Positions 1 through 12,643 of a DNA stretch of 64,000 nucleotides are shown here, in pieces. The notes below the pieces were generated by a model, which saw only the letters and a list, made by a program, of their open reading frames with translations, did no database searches and was not told the origin of the DNA. The stretch is taken from contig JANBVO010000021.1 of assembly GCA_030052745.1 (NCBI GenBank), positions 434,001 to 498,000 of the forward strand. Direction: 5' to 3'. How positions within the stretch are numbered: position 1 is the stretch's first letter; every line of letters starts with the position of its first letter. The stretch is from Pleurostoma richardsiae. Lineage: Eukaryota; Ascomycota; Sordariomycetes; Calosphaeriales; Pleurostomataceae. Position numbers and translations under genes: made by a program.

Positions 1-3000
1 GGCTGGAGGCGAAAAGCGTGTGTGTACGATCGATGGCCTCCCTACAGGCCGAAAAGCATGGTTCTTACCTCAGATGACCCTTTCGGGGCCAATAAATTGA
101 TTGAATCATTTCGACAACCAAGTCAGACTCGTTGATGGACAACCGCGTCTCCATCTGGTCACATCTCGCTTGCTTGTTCAATAGGCAGACCAAATGAAAT
201 AACAATATCGCAAGCCTCTGAACCCCTCGAGACGATGATCCAGACACGACGGCTTCCTTCTTCTCTTCTCGACTTTCTGGAACCGGCAACGCAGCAACAC
301 AGACAGCCGTGCCGTGTGCAGCTGTACCTTACATGCGGGACCTCCCTCTCTCTGGCCGTGTCTCTCGCCACTCGCCTATGTAGGTACGCGCACCTCGCGT
401 GCTCACCCACCACCATCACGGTCGGCCCGGACGGGACGAGGGAGCGCGGCACAGCAGAATGTGTTTTTTTCGGGGGGGAGAGGTACCTGTACATTCTAGA
501 CTGCATCCTTCTCCCACAGAGACCTACTCTGCCTCCTCTCCTCCTGACAAGAACGCGATTTCTACCGGTGTCTTGGCTGGCAACCGTCGAGCCCTCGTTG
601 GTTCAACGTTTAACGTCGGCTGTTCGCGAGACACTTTTCTTCAACGGCTTCTTGGCTAAGTCTCTTATCCCAGCCAATAACGGTCCGTATCCTTCCAGAC
701 TGGTTCCATCGCACGTGAAGATGTTTAGGCTTTAGCCGAGTGGGATCGGCAGCCGGCTCGGGCCCTGCAGGCGGGGGACGAGATTCTGCATCGTCCAGAA
801 GTGATAGCGCACATGTGTGACGAACTCTCGATAGGGAGACGAATGCGGAAGACCAACAGCCTAGGGTCCGGGCTTCCAAGACAGAGCTGGAGTCTCGCGA
901 TAGTGCAAGTGCTACATTGGAGCGCATGGTAACCAACCCTCCTATATTGCGGGGAATGCTATTGAGGACGACTTCGTTTTGACAGCTTGGCAGGCTGATT
1001 AGCCGCGTTTCTTTCTTCCTGTTTTCTTCGAACGAGTAGTACATACTGTACGAAGAATGGGAGGTTAGTCCAGCATCTACCGAGGGCTCCCCAATACTCA
1101 ATGGTCCGCAGCCGCCTCTCCTCCTTTCTTCCCCTTCACCGTCCTCGGTCTCTCGCATCTTGCGTACCTGCGTGCCCTGGTGTCGTCTCCAATATTGGAT
1201 ATGAGGCCGATCGGATTCGGCGACCGGTCAGACCCCCTAGTGGCGGAGGGTGACATCGCCTCACCGGCCCTGCTGTCCCGCTTGCAACCTCCTCCGCCGC
1301 TTGGCGGATATTCTACGGAGTAGTTCGTAGTAGAAACCGCTGTTTCGAAGCTTACCACACTATCTTTTTACTCGCCCTCCAGAGATGAGGGGAATTTCTT
1401 GCTCCCCTCTTCGAATGGCTGCGGTCAGACATTGTGACGAGTCCGTGGGCACTGCACGCGGGATGCGGGGAAGACCTCCGAATAGAGAGAAGGGGGGTTT
1501 CTTCGCTACCCCTATTCTCGCGTCAGCCCGTGAAGCCCCCTTACGTGTCGCCAAAAAGGGGGCCGACGATGCGGCTGGTACCCGTCTTACCGCCTTAGCG
1601 CTGTAGCATCCACTTCACGAAGCTACCGGCAGTGAAGCTGTGTTGTCCAATGCTCTGCGCCGGCGCGCCGGTCTGCTAAACACCGCCGTTGCCCGTTAAT
1701 GCAAGGTCTGCAGCGGAGGGTTGCAGTCTCATTTCTGACTTCTCGCTCCTCCCCTGGGATTCCGCAGGATCATCTGTGCGACCCGGACCCGGACGTGCTG
1801 CTCCAACGGCTCGCGCCTTGCAGCTCCAATATTTGAAGAATACGGAGCGCAGGTGATGCGTCTTCCTGCGTCCCAGCCACCCCGGGCCCCCTCCCGCTGT
1901 GGCCAAGTCGAGGGGAAAGAAGGTCCGTGATCTGGAGGCCGCGTGTGACGATGCGATGCCTCGCAAGTCCCACCCGCATTCCGTCACCCGCCTGGCCTGG
2001 TTGGCTGGTCACGACTGCTTTCTAGTACTTTCTAGCACGGACCATTGGAGAGGATAGATGGCGAAGCTTTGTCATTCTGATACTGCCGAGAACGAGATTG
2101 CGATTCGCGTCACGATCGGCCCGTAAGCTTACGGGGCTGTGGGGGCGCAGAAAGCCCCGATCTCACCGCTGCACTGCGACCCCTGGAGCCCCGCCAAGGG
2201 GTCCGGGCGGGCCTCGACGGGCAACTGCCGGGAATCCCGGGGCCCGGCCTCCTCCTCCGGTGTTTCTGGTCCTCCTCCTAGACCGCTGCGGGATGCTGGG
2301 ATGGCACAAGTGGTTCACACACAACTTGCAGCAGGGGCCTTGGGCGGACCTGGAGTCCATGGTCGAAACATACATCTCCTTCCAGGAAAGCGTCAACGGT
2401 GATCTTCCCTAGCCTGGGTAGACCGTATTCTACGAATGCTACCCTTGCAAAACAGTCCCTTGTCTAGCTTCGTGTTTCTTCGATGACGAATAGAGTGAGA
2501 GACGTGAAAACTCCCGATGTCGATAACCGATCTTTCTTTACTTGTGATAACTCGATCCTGTAAGACTCCCCCCCTCTCCCGGAACCATCAATGTAAGTAT
2601 ATCTTTATCTTTCTTCGAGGAGACAGCCCCCTTGTTGTTGTTGGCCGCTGCAGACACCAAAATCAAACTCAACCTGGGGGAGTGGTTGCCCACATAACCT
2701 TAATTTGTAGGTAGTATGGGTATCTGATGAGATGGTGCCGCGGTAACAACGGGTGGTGCGAGGCACCTGTTATCCAGCTTGGTTCCTGCACTATCCCACA
2801 CTGTAAGAGCCACCGCCGGTGAAGGCACATTGTGCGGCGATACCCCGTCGGGTCAATCCCCACAGATGTCAACCAGAGCAAGGTTTTAGAGTAGCCCGTA
2901 CCCTCCGCGGGCGAAATTTTTGCTGGTCCCTCTGTCTCCCTAATTACGTTTCCCCTTCCTTGCTCTCCTATCCGGGCAATGGAGGCCGCTTTGCTATATG

Positions 3001-4068
3001 GAAAAGGAGGATCTTCGGCAGCTCGAGCCAGAACGTTTCCACCCCAAACCGGCCCTGTGATGGTCGACCTGCGGTGACAGTGTACCTGCATCCCTAGACG
3101 TGAAGTGATAAGAGGCCGTCGTCGGCAGCAGTAGAATAATAAGATACTGACGCGGAAGGTCATCACAAAGCAATGTTTCCAAAGCGACCGTCTTGTGCGT
3201 TTATTACTGGTATCGGGGAATGAGGCATAGAAGCTTCCTATATCCAGATCCTTCTCCAAAAGAAGCAGTGGGTGAGCGAGCCACGTGTATACGCATTGTA
3301 CGGATTACGGCATGCAGTCGACTTGTAAACTAGTGGTGTCCCTGGAGAAGAGGGACCCAAAGGACAGCGGAAGCCAGAAATTGTGGTCGCGATAGGGACG
3401 GCAAGATACGTTTGGATACCTAACCAACTTGGAGAGGGTATCACTTGTAGCAAAGGCCAAGATATCGTCTTTATGCCATTTTGTGGTATCTATGAAGGAT
3501 ATCTCTTCTTCCTCTGCATTGCGAAATATTGTATTGTGCATGGACGCGGAAACCCAAAAGCAAGCCGTCATGGCGGTTATGGCTCATCTAATCCAGATCT
3601 CTATCTCCCTCCATCTCGAAAGAAAGATGCATCATATCTCTTCTGTCGTTCCCTGGCAAAACTATGACGCAGAGCCAAGGCCTCTCTCATCTATTACCGC
3701 CAAAATGCAGAAGGGGGCAACCATCTTGTGGCCATGCACGTATCGAGAAATGCCTCGCCACTGCACCTTAGTGAGGACCGCAATGCCATCTAGATTCCTG
3801 CATAGCAGGAGAAATGCATGCCCTTGAGAGATGCCGACGCAAAAGAAGAAGCAGAGTCTCTCGAATTGGGTATCCGCGAAGTAAAGGCAGAAGACAAAAA
3901 GCATCCTGAAAGGAGGCATCTTCCAACGCCACTGCAAGGGGTATCTCGGCCGAAAATGCATTCCGAACGCCTCACTTTCCCTTGTCTTCGCTCTGGACTC
4001 CTATCCATAGAGCTGAGGAGGCTGTGCCACACACTTGTGGCATGATAGGAAAGCGCTCGACGAGCGTA
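1..4068. other. gene-free stretch at left edge
   Basis: Only short, mutually overlapping open frames occur on both strands, none with a recognisable domain or a chain of exons joined by good splice sites. One exact AGGTACCT palindrome lies at 481-488. I see no terminal repeats, tRNA or transposase-like sequence. Some of it may be the 3' flank of the gene ending at 4069. Confidence 0.5.
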
Positions 4069-6275
4069 TCAAGCTGCCCGGACAGCATCGATGATGGTAT
4101 ATTCGAAGGTCGTCTTCCTCTCGACACATTCCTGGACGCACAATGGGTCCTCCCACCAGAACTTTCCGCCAGTGAGATGCCTTCCCCAGACGTCTCTCCA
4201 AAGCATGCGTCCCACCGTGTCTTGAAGTGCAGTCAAGACACGGTCCTCTTTCCGTTCTCCGTTTTGGTCGAGACCGGGTCTCTCATCGGCAGGGAGCTCC
4301 TGCTCGTCCGTGACGGCCATAAATCTAGCCTTTCTGACGACACTCCCATCGGCCAGCAGGCCAGCATTCCGCAACCATCTCGTGATTTGCGTGTTGGGAG
4401 TCTTGCAGAGCCATTTCTCATCCGTGTTCATGACTAGGTACTCTTCAAGCCAGTCCCTGGTGTAGTCTCCTATGGTGCTGCTAAGGGGCAGGGGGTCGAT
4501 GATAATTAGATGCAACAATCCTCCGGGGACTAGACCTTCGGCGATCTTTTCAATGACTTTGAAGATGTTGAACCAGGGAATCAGCGCTGGCAGTGACAGA
4601 CAGTAAACGGAAGAGAAAGACTGTGCCGCCAGTGACACTGCCATGCTCGAGACGCTGGGCACGGAGACGGGCTCGACATTGGGATATGCATCCATCGTTA
4701 AAGGGTTTGGGGACATGTGATGTACCAAAAGGTCGTGATGCACTGTGGCGATGAATGAAGTAGTCCCTAGGGAAATTAATTGGTTAGTTAGCTAGACCAA
4801 GCGCCAAGAAGCCTGGCAGCGATTCCTTACCATGAGTCTCGAACAGAGCTAAGATCTTGTCAATTTTCGAGTTCTTTTTTGGCGAAGAACTGCCACTGGT
4901 TACGACTTCAACTTCGAATGTCGGGATGACGTTGTAAATCGCCCACAACATCCAACGCCTCTGCTCCATCTGGACGGACTCCTGGAATTCTCCGTCGGTA
5001 TTCTTGGCATTCCGATCTTGGAGACGGAAGAGGACCATCTCAGGGTCCGATTGAGCCATCTTCTCGATCTCGCGCTGCATGACGAGCATGTCCAAATACG
5101 TGGCGTTGTCGTCTTCATTGTCCATGGGGCCAAACATGTCATCGACCTCTGCAAGAGTCTCTTCGTCATCCTCTTCCTCCTCGTTTTCCTCATGCTCGGC
5201 TCCAATGAGCTCGAGCAGAACGTCGGCTTCCGGGGGAGTCGTGTCATCTTCGCCATCCGCTTGTCCCTCCTTGTCCTCCGCCTCCGGGTCCTCGTCCTCC
5301 TCAGCGACTTCCGGTAGCTTTCCACGAATTGGTAACAAAGTCTGAGGCGGGTTATAGCCCCAATCATCAAGCGCCTTCCAGGAATTCGGGTCACTCGCGT
5401 TCAGTGCCGCCAGCTGTGATTGCGGCCGCGGAGGATTGAGCTTGTACTTCTCGGGGTTGAGGAAGAAAGGAATCGGTGAAGTATTCGCCATTATGGTAGG
5501 CTTCGGCACCGGACGAGTCCTGAAGAAGAATGAGCAATTACCATAATATCCCGAGAATGGGCCAATACTTACGCTGATTTTGTTTGGCCTGCGGTTATGG
5601 TGGTTTCTGAACCCAAGCGCTCAGCTCCAGCACGAGGTGACGACTCGACTCTGACCTCGACTGTTTTGACAATTTGCAAGGTTGAAGGTGAGGTGCCAGA
5701 AAAAGCTGAAGGCGCTACACAGTAGGTATCGCAAGGAGGACCACTAATCGCAGATGTTGATGTTGCTGCCAAGGGGTGGGGAGTTGCGTCCACTAGGGTT
5801 GAGGGGCCTGGAAAAGGTAGGTGAGTTGAGGCGCGGTGTGGAGATGGCCTGGTGAGTTCTGGAGGCTCCTCTTACCTCTCAGTGGCGGGCGGCTCGAGGA
5901 CGTATCCCTAGGCTCGACGGAAGGTCCCAGTAGACAGTGACTGACCGTACCCTCGTTAAGATTCGACGGATCCCCAACAGAAGACAATGAGAGCCGTGCC
6001 GGCACAGTCGGATCTGAAGCGCGATTCTGGTTTGGCTGGGAGCTTGAGGTATCGGACGTTGTGTTGTCGCCTGTATTTGCTCTACCCCCCGAGGACGTGT
6101 TGCTCCTTCTGTTGAAGAGGCCCCTGGTAGCCGAGGAATCGGAGCCTCCTGTGGAGGTGGACATCCTAATAGTCGGCCCTCCATTCCTGCTTCTTGTGCT
6201 TGCCGTTCCTCTTGGGCCATCCTGGCACGTTGTCACGTCCTCTGCGTCCGGGTCGGTCCAGTTGATATCAAACAT
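4069..6275 (-). CDS. methyltransferase-like protein (C-terminal class I fold), 4 exons
   Basis: Exons read on the minus strand are 6275-5876, 5807-5573, 5519-4831 and 4766-4069, giving 673 aa. The three introns (68, 53 and 64 nt) have GTAAG donors and CAG/TAG acceptors, and phases agree at every junction. Residues 1-210 are Ser/Thr/Pro-rich and probably disordered. A strongly acidic Glu/Asp block lies at about 280-335. The last 200 residues contain a hydrophobic strand, then LVPGGLLHLIIIDPLPL, which resembles the strand 4-5 region of Rossmann methyltransferases and the methyltransferase-domain proteins of other filamentous fungi. I cannot see a clear motif I (D/ExGxGxG), so SAM binding is not shown; the name rests on the C-terminal half. 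Substrate unknown, presumably cytosolic or nuclear (no signal peptide or membrane segment). The gene model is firmer than the function. Confidence 0.75.
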
Positions 6276-9200
6276 CGTACCGCTAGGTTTCCCCTGGTGA
6301 CAAGGTATGCTAATAGGGGTATTCGTTGTGCACCACCAACTGCACGCCAGATCTTCAGGTCAAGGCCCGCACAAGCTCATAGGATGCAATAGAGAGGCCA
6401 ATACTGGGGATCTTGCAGGGAGTACCGCGAGAAGCGAACGGGAGCTGTGTAACTAATGGACTTGGCCGAGGTGGTGCACAAGCAAGAGGTCCAAAGATGC
6501 AGGGACGTAGGTGTGCGGTGGTTGGGGCTGTAGGGTAGGGACGACTGAACCATAGCCGAAGCCCGTGGGGGGCAGCGACGACTGAGGCTGCGACCAGAAC
6601 GGGTCACCCCGAAGGTGGGCTCAAAGTGAAGGAGCGATCAGATGAACCGAGGTGAAGAGGATGACGTAACTTGACCTCAAAGGATGTCGGCAAGGGGGAA
6701 GGCACGTCTAGCAGGAGAAAGACACCCAAAGGCGAAGGAACGAGGTGAAGTGAAGTGAATGGAGAAAGCACATTGATGGTGACTGAGGACTGACAGGGCA
6801 GCGACGACCGTGCTGGCAACGCCGCTCTAGATCTCCATCCTTGGCTTCTCTAAAGGTCGAGGAATGTCGCACCAACTGCAGAAACCCGATATGCGAGTAC
6901 CTACTGCGGTACCTTATGTCGTTGGAGAGAATGGAGCGTATAGACGCCGCTTGCGATCGAAGTCGGTGGTGTCTGGGACGGCGACGTGGTTCCCGTTTGC
7001 GCCAACACGGGATGAGAGAAAATCATTCTTGCCGTGCATGCCAATATAGTTGTGTGGGAAAGGCCGAACCGGAAGATTTGATGCCTTATCATCTTGGAGT
7101 GCCTGCTCTCGGTGAATCATCGGCTGAAGTCTTGAAAATATCAAGGCGAGACTCCCGTCAGGGGCAAGTGCACACATTCACAACAATGGCAGCGACGTTG
7201 GAGTCCGTACCGACCCTTCGTTCCTTCGCAATACAGAACCCAACAATGAGACCATGAAAGCACCACCGAATTAACCCTGAGCCCAGCTTCGCGACTCCTT
7301 TTCTGAATATCCCGACCTACCTAAGCTTCGACGTAAAGGGGCAACCTGCGCAACAATGAGGCTTTGGCTTTAGCTGCACAACATCCCTAGCTGAAGGCAG
7401 CTTCGCTTCCAGAATGCCGGAGCCGCTGCTGATTGGACCGAAGTAGAAGAAATCGGCAAATCATTCCCCAATCACCTGGACCACGGGGGGGGACATGCCT
7501 ATAATATGTCCTCATAAGGGGCTTGCAGCGGCCATTGCTTGACGGTAGTACGAACTACTTCCAAGATTATTGTAATAGACACCGTCTAGGCAAATGGTGA
7601 TCTATAATACGTTCCTGTATGCAGACGGCAACCCCGTTCTTCAGGTAATCAGCCAGAAGTTGGGGAAACTGGATCGTCTATCGTGAGCTCTATTAAAATC
7701 TTTTGTAAATCGCTGAATAGGACCCAGTCGTTTGAACGGAGAAGACGCATAGGCAGAGGCTTGTCATCACGCTCTTGTTGGACCTTACTCTAGAAGTGGC
7801 AGCCGGTATTCTGTTTCCGAGGCGGTCAGGAAAGAAGTGGTTTGTGTCACAACCGACAGTCGATGTCGACAACCCCAACAGCCTGGCCCTGGAAGTCATT
7901 CCCCCACGTGTCGGATCACGTGGGTGAAGCACGGCTTCGCTTGGCCATTTATATCAAGCTTCTTTTCCTTCTTCCTCCTTTTCCTCTTTACTCCTTGCCA
8001 GAGAACAACGTCAGCCTTGTAGGAGGGGCCCCTATTTGCACATAGCCATTTGGCTGCAAGCAACCAGTCAGAAAGCGGCACGTACGGATATATTTCCGAA
8101 TCCCTACGCAACTGGGCCAATTCAGTCGTGCTCAGCACTTGGTCCGCTGACGGGCCATCTACCCCAAAGACATTAGCTGTATCTCTCGTCCTGGATAAAG
8201 CAAAGCCTACCCGGAGTCGGGATAGGTGGCGAACTAGAGAAAGATTCAAAAGGAAACGCGGAGCTGCTGGGAATTCAAGCGACGCAAACTCAAATGTATC
8301 TTCAGCTCAGCGGACGGAGCAGTTGATCATCAAAGTCGGTGGTGATGTATGAGCCCGCTATTGCGAAATGAGAAGCGTGGACACTGCGAAACCCTATCGG
8401 GCGCACTTGTTTCCGTTTAACCTGTCCCTGCACCTCTACCAACGCAAACTTGTCCTGGCCACTACTATGACGCCCTTGAAGCTCAGAGCCTCGATTTTTT
8501 TTTAAGAAAAAAACAGGCTGGAAACAGATACAGGTGCTGGGCCAGGCAAATTCTCTGGTCTGTCTTGCCCTTGCGCAGATACAGGCATGATATTCAGCTC
8601 ACATAAGCCCGAGGTCAAGCGGCCATTCTCCCTTAATAACACTGGCCGTGCCTTGTAATACTCTCCGTTAAGAAGCCCTGCAATCGTTGGGCAGTTTCCT
8701 GCACTTACTCGAGCCTCATATACATTCAGGGCTGATTGTTAAGCACATTCTTCGGCAGGCTGTGTTCATCCAACATCTCCATCCTGAGACTCATGAGATA
8801 GGAGGTCTTTCAGAATCTCTACGAGCGACCCAGAAGCTGCTGGTGGGCATGGCTGTCAGTCATGTCATGACAAACTACAACGTCCTTGGGACTATTGAGG
8901 GCTTGCATATGTCATACTGAAGAGCGTGTGCCTGGACAACGGTGGCAACCTCCTCAAAAGCTGGGTAGTCATGCGGAGGGAGGGCCATAGTCGTTGCGTA
9001 GTTGATGAGACTCCTTTCCCCCAACACTCGATGACAGCAATACGAGCAGTTCGACCTTGCGACCAGAGTGTATTCCCATTTCATGTGGTATCGAATCATC
9101 TTCCAAGACCGCTGACTGCAGTAAATCTTGTCTTAAAAGTATCATCCTTGAAATCATCCGAGTTTAAGATGAACTGCTAGGAACTCTCGCCTTTTATGAT

Positions 9201-9777
9201 AGCTACAAAGGCTTGAGAGATATTATAGCCGGTGAGTGGGGGTGGCCGGTAAGTAGGTGACTTACCTTCTCAGTTTCCCCATTCCTAGCCAGCCGATCAC
9301 ATTGCCTCGGGGATTCACCTACGTACGCCCTGATTGCTTGGCACTCCTATTAGGATTTTGAGATAAGGTGTTTCGAGCTAGTCATGCGGTGCAATCAACT
9401 TCAACTCCATCTGGTTTAACCTTAAAGAACTAAGATAAGCAGGACTTGCTGTTATACGGTAAATACCCGGAAATAAAAATGGCAGTTGTCCCCAACTACT
9501 ACCAAGTCAGTCACGTAACCTACCGGTTGTGGCCAGGACGCAGCGGACGAAACAGATAGCCCGTATCTGTAGGCACACAGGCGGCGCATCCCCCACCTTC
9601 GAAAGAAAGATAAATAATACGATGTCGTCACACTGTGACCCTCTGTGCTTACGGATCGGGGCCCTGATCTCCACGGCAGACGGTTGAAGCTTGGCAGTCG
9701 TCCAACTTCACCAAGTCCTTTGTTCTCAAGACCAGCCATACAGTGCCCTATCTGACGTGCTACGTTGCTCGGCTACA
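6276..9777. other. intergenic, no supportable gene
   Basis: Short open frames only. Near 8.7-9.2 kb the minus strand has short coding-like pieces in several frames, which could be the remains of a decayed gene, but I cannot name a family. No repeats with clear boundaries are visible. Confidence 0.4.
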
Positions 9778-11674
9778 ATGGCCTTTACGGAGCTGCTCGT
9801 GAAATACTCTGCAGGGATCCCGTTGCCGTACATTGCGGGAGCGGTGGCCCTGATCGTGCTTGTGGCAAGTCCCGCTGGGCTAGAAATTCAAAATGTTCCT
9901 GGGCACTAACAAGCTACGCAGCTTTTCTATGCCATTCCCTATCTCAGTGACAATCTACGTCTAAACGGATATCCAGGACCTGTGCTTGCTCGGTTTTCGC
10001 ACTTTTGGTCGCTCTACTGGTCCAGGTACGCCGTCACCCATACGAGGATGCCTCTTAGTGTTAACACTACCGCAAAGGAAGCACCAGCTATCTTATACGA
10101 TTTATGACCTTCACAAGAAACACGGCGATTTTGTTCGCCTGTCGCCCGACCATGTGAGCGTCGCTCACCCTGATAGTATCAGAGTATATGGCCATGAATC
10201 ATTTGTCAAGGTAGACAAGCGGAGCTAACGTGGCGTAGGACGTGCTAGGGCATGGAAACGGCTTCCTCAAGTCCGATTTCTACTATGCCTTCGACAACAT
10301 CGAGCACAACATATTTACCACGCGTGACCGGTCAGCTCACGGTCGCAAGCGCAAGTATGTGGCCCACATGTTCAGTCCGAAGGCCATGGTTCAATTCGAG
10401 CCCTATATAACTAATGCGCTCGGCACTTTGGGCCGGCAAATGGAGAGCTTGATTGATACCGGCCGTGCAGGGGATTATGTTGCCCTCAACGTAGTTGACG
10501 CTGAAGTACTGGCTCGTACTAAGAAGGGTGAGGCCGGCATTGACGCAGTCATGTGGTCAGCTTTCCTGGCCTTCGACATCATTGGAGATTTGGTAAGTGT
10601 GGTATTCTGTCACCTTTGCCTTTAGGTTATAAGGCAGAACAATAGCGAACACGGCTCATCATCACTACCATAGGCGTTCGGCGAACCTTTCGGCTTCACC
10701 GCGCGTGGCTGGGATAGCAAAGGCGGCATCAAAAAGCTTCGAGATCGTGGCGAGTGGTCTGCTACAGTGGGCCAGATGCCTTGGATCAAGAGTTCGTCAT
10801 CCTTAATTGTCTTAATATGATACGACCACCACCGCAGGAGCTGACATGTCCTCCAGCCTGGACTCCTTACTTCTTCTTCGACAGCTTCTTTACCACTGGT
10901 CTCCGTGCCGCCCGGGGTCTTGCTACCATTGGGATTGCGGCGGTAGAGAAGCGCAAAGCGGCCGATGTCGACCCGAACCGCAAAGATATTCTGTATTATC
11001 TGCTTCGCGCCAAGGATCCTGATACCGGCGGCGAGCTGCCCGACAGCGAGGTCAAAGCAGAGGCGTTGACACAGCTGATTGCCGGGAGCGACACTACCGG
11101 AAACACAATCACGCACCTCATCGACATGCTTCTTCGTCATCCGGAGAAGTATAGGAAGCTCCAGGCCGAGTTGGACAACGCTTATCCTGCACCACTCCCT
11201 GGCGATCACGTTGCCATGTTCGTCGACTGCAAGGACCTTCCATACACCCAAGCTGTCATATACGAGACTTTACGCCTCCGCACTACGGTGTCCCTCGGTC
11301 TCCCAAGTGTTGTTCCTGAAGGGGGTGCCACGGTATGCGGCAGGCACTTCAAAGCTGGCACTGTTCTCTCTACTCCCACTTACACTACGCACCGTGACCC
11401 CCGGGTCTGGGGCCCGGATTCTCTAGAGTTCAAGCCCGAGCGATGGTTAGGTGACAAATCTGGAGAGCTTGAAGCGAGTTTTCTGGGGTTTTCCTATGGC
11501 CCTCGTGCTTGTATTGGCCGGAACGTAGCCTTCATGGAACTGAAGAAGACCGTCGCCACGATCTTCCGTCGCTTCGAATATCGCCACGTCTATCCTGAGA
11601 AGGACAGTTATATTCGCGAAGGATTTCATCTCAAGTGTCAAGAACTGCTCGTTTTTGTCTCGAGGAGAAAATAG
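9778..11674 (+). CDS. cytochrome P450, CYP53 (benzoate 4-monooxygenase)-like, 6 exons
   Basis: Exons 9778-9864, 9922-10025, 10078-10183, 10239-10592, 10674-10791 and 10857-11674 give 528 aa, the usual length for a fungal microsomal P450. An N-terminal hydrophobic anchor occupies about residues 15-37. Landmarks are the I-helix AGSDTT (332-337), the ExxR motif ETLR (393-396), PERW (450-453) and the heme loop FSYGPRACIG with Cys475 as heme ligand. The segment GHGNGFLKSDFYYAF closely matches the benzoate para-hydroxylase family, in which CYP53 members turn benzoate into 4-hydroxybenzoate with a P450 reductase at the ER; that this protein uses benzoate is inference. Intron 1 (9865-9921) has a GC donor (GCAAGT) with a CACTAAC branch site. 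Intron 5 (10792-10856) has a weak GTTCGT donor and was chosen because it restores frame and family alignment. No other pathway gene is adjacent. Confidence 0.9.
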
Positions 11675-12643
11675 TAGGATATGGTGCTAAAGAATATTGT
11701 TGAGAACCAGAGGTCAGGCACGTCCTCGGTTCAGCTGTAAGGGGTTGAGCCCATACGGTGGCCAGGCCTGAGCCAGTCACAACGGGCTTGAGCTCGTGGC
11801 CCTAAGGTTTACGGGCCACAATTGGGCCTACCGTGACTACCTACACATGGCCGCGCACCGATTGATCAATATTCGATGAGGAAACTGGAGCTTAGCTGTC
11901 ACCTACTCACCACGCTGCTCGTACCCTTTCCTCGCACTTGGGAGTATATGACTCCTTACACAACAAGCCTACGTCAACCTGACTACAGCTCAAGTTCAAA
12001 GCAGAAGCCACTCTGTAACTCAAAAAAAGGGAAATTCTCAAGGTCCTCATTAACGTGTCATGCTTAGCTGCTATTTTCTATTTATCTCCCCTGATTATAC
12101 ATACCTCTTCTCCTGGCCCTGTCCCTTCATCCATGGCCTGGCTTGCCAGTCTTCCTCTCCTTCACATCCACACGACCGATTACCCGCCTCACATACAGAT
12201 TCATCACCTTATGTGAGCATCGAGCCTCAGTTCTGACCCCTGCTTGCCATTCCGTGACACATCAGCCGTAGTTGTGTGTTTGACATGATTAGCCTACCTA
12301 CTTCCACACTGGCCGCGTTTGGTGTACAGCACAATGCAGCGGTAGGCTCAGTCCGGAAGGGTACTACTTAGTGCTGCGGGGCCTGGAAAAAAGTTCCCAC
12401 ACTATGAGTCCTATAACTAAGGCCTCATTCATACCTACCTAACCTCACATCTCCACATTGATAAAGGGTACATACCCTTATCGCATTATAAGTAGCCTAC
12501 CTGCTCTGTAGGTACCTATTTAAGCGTGCCGTCCATTCGTAGACAAGAGACTTAAGGACACCACGCCGATAGAATGGCAACTGGACCAGTCTTCTGAATC
12601 ATGGTATAACCGCTCACCTCCCAAGGTGTCTATTATTGGCACT
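11675..12643. other. intergenic between P450 and ankyrin gene
   Basis: No gene seen. AT-rich leader sequence precedes the ankyrin frame. CCTACCTA-type runs and one AGGTACCT palindrome (12510-12517) are present. Confidence 0.5.

Noticed and set aside
2669-3259. 196-codon minus-strand frame near the left edge
   Set aside because: No recognisable domain and no splice-linked neighbours; consistent with chance in this composition.
10184-10238. Alternative 28-nt intron (10211-10238) in the P450 gene
   Set aside because: Too short for a fungal intron; the 55-nt intron beginning GTATAT aligns the protein directly with the CYP53 segment.
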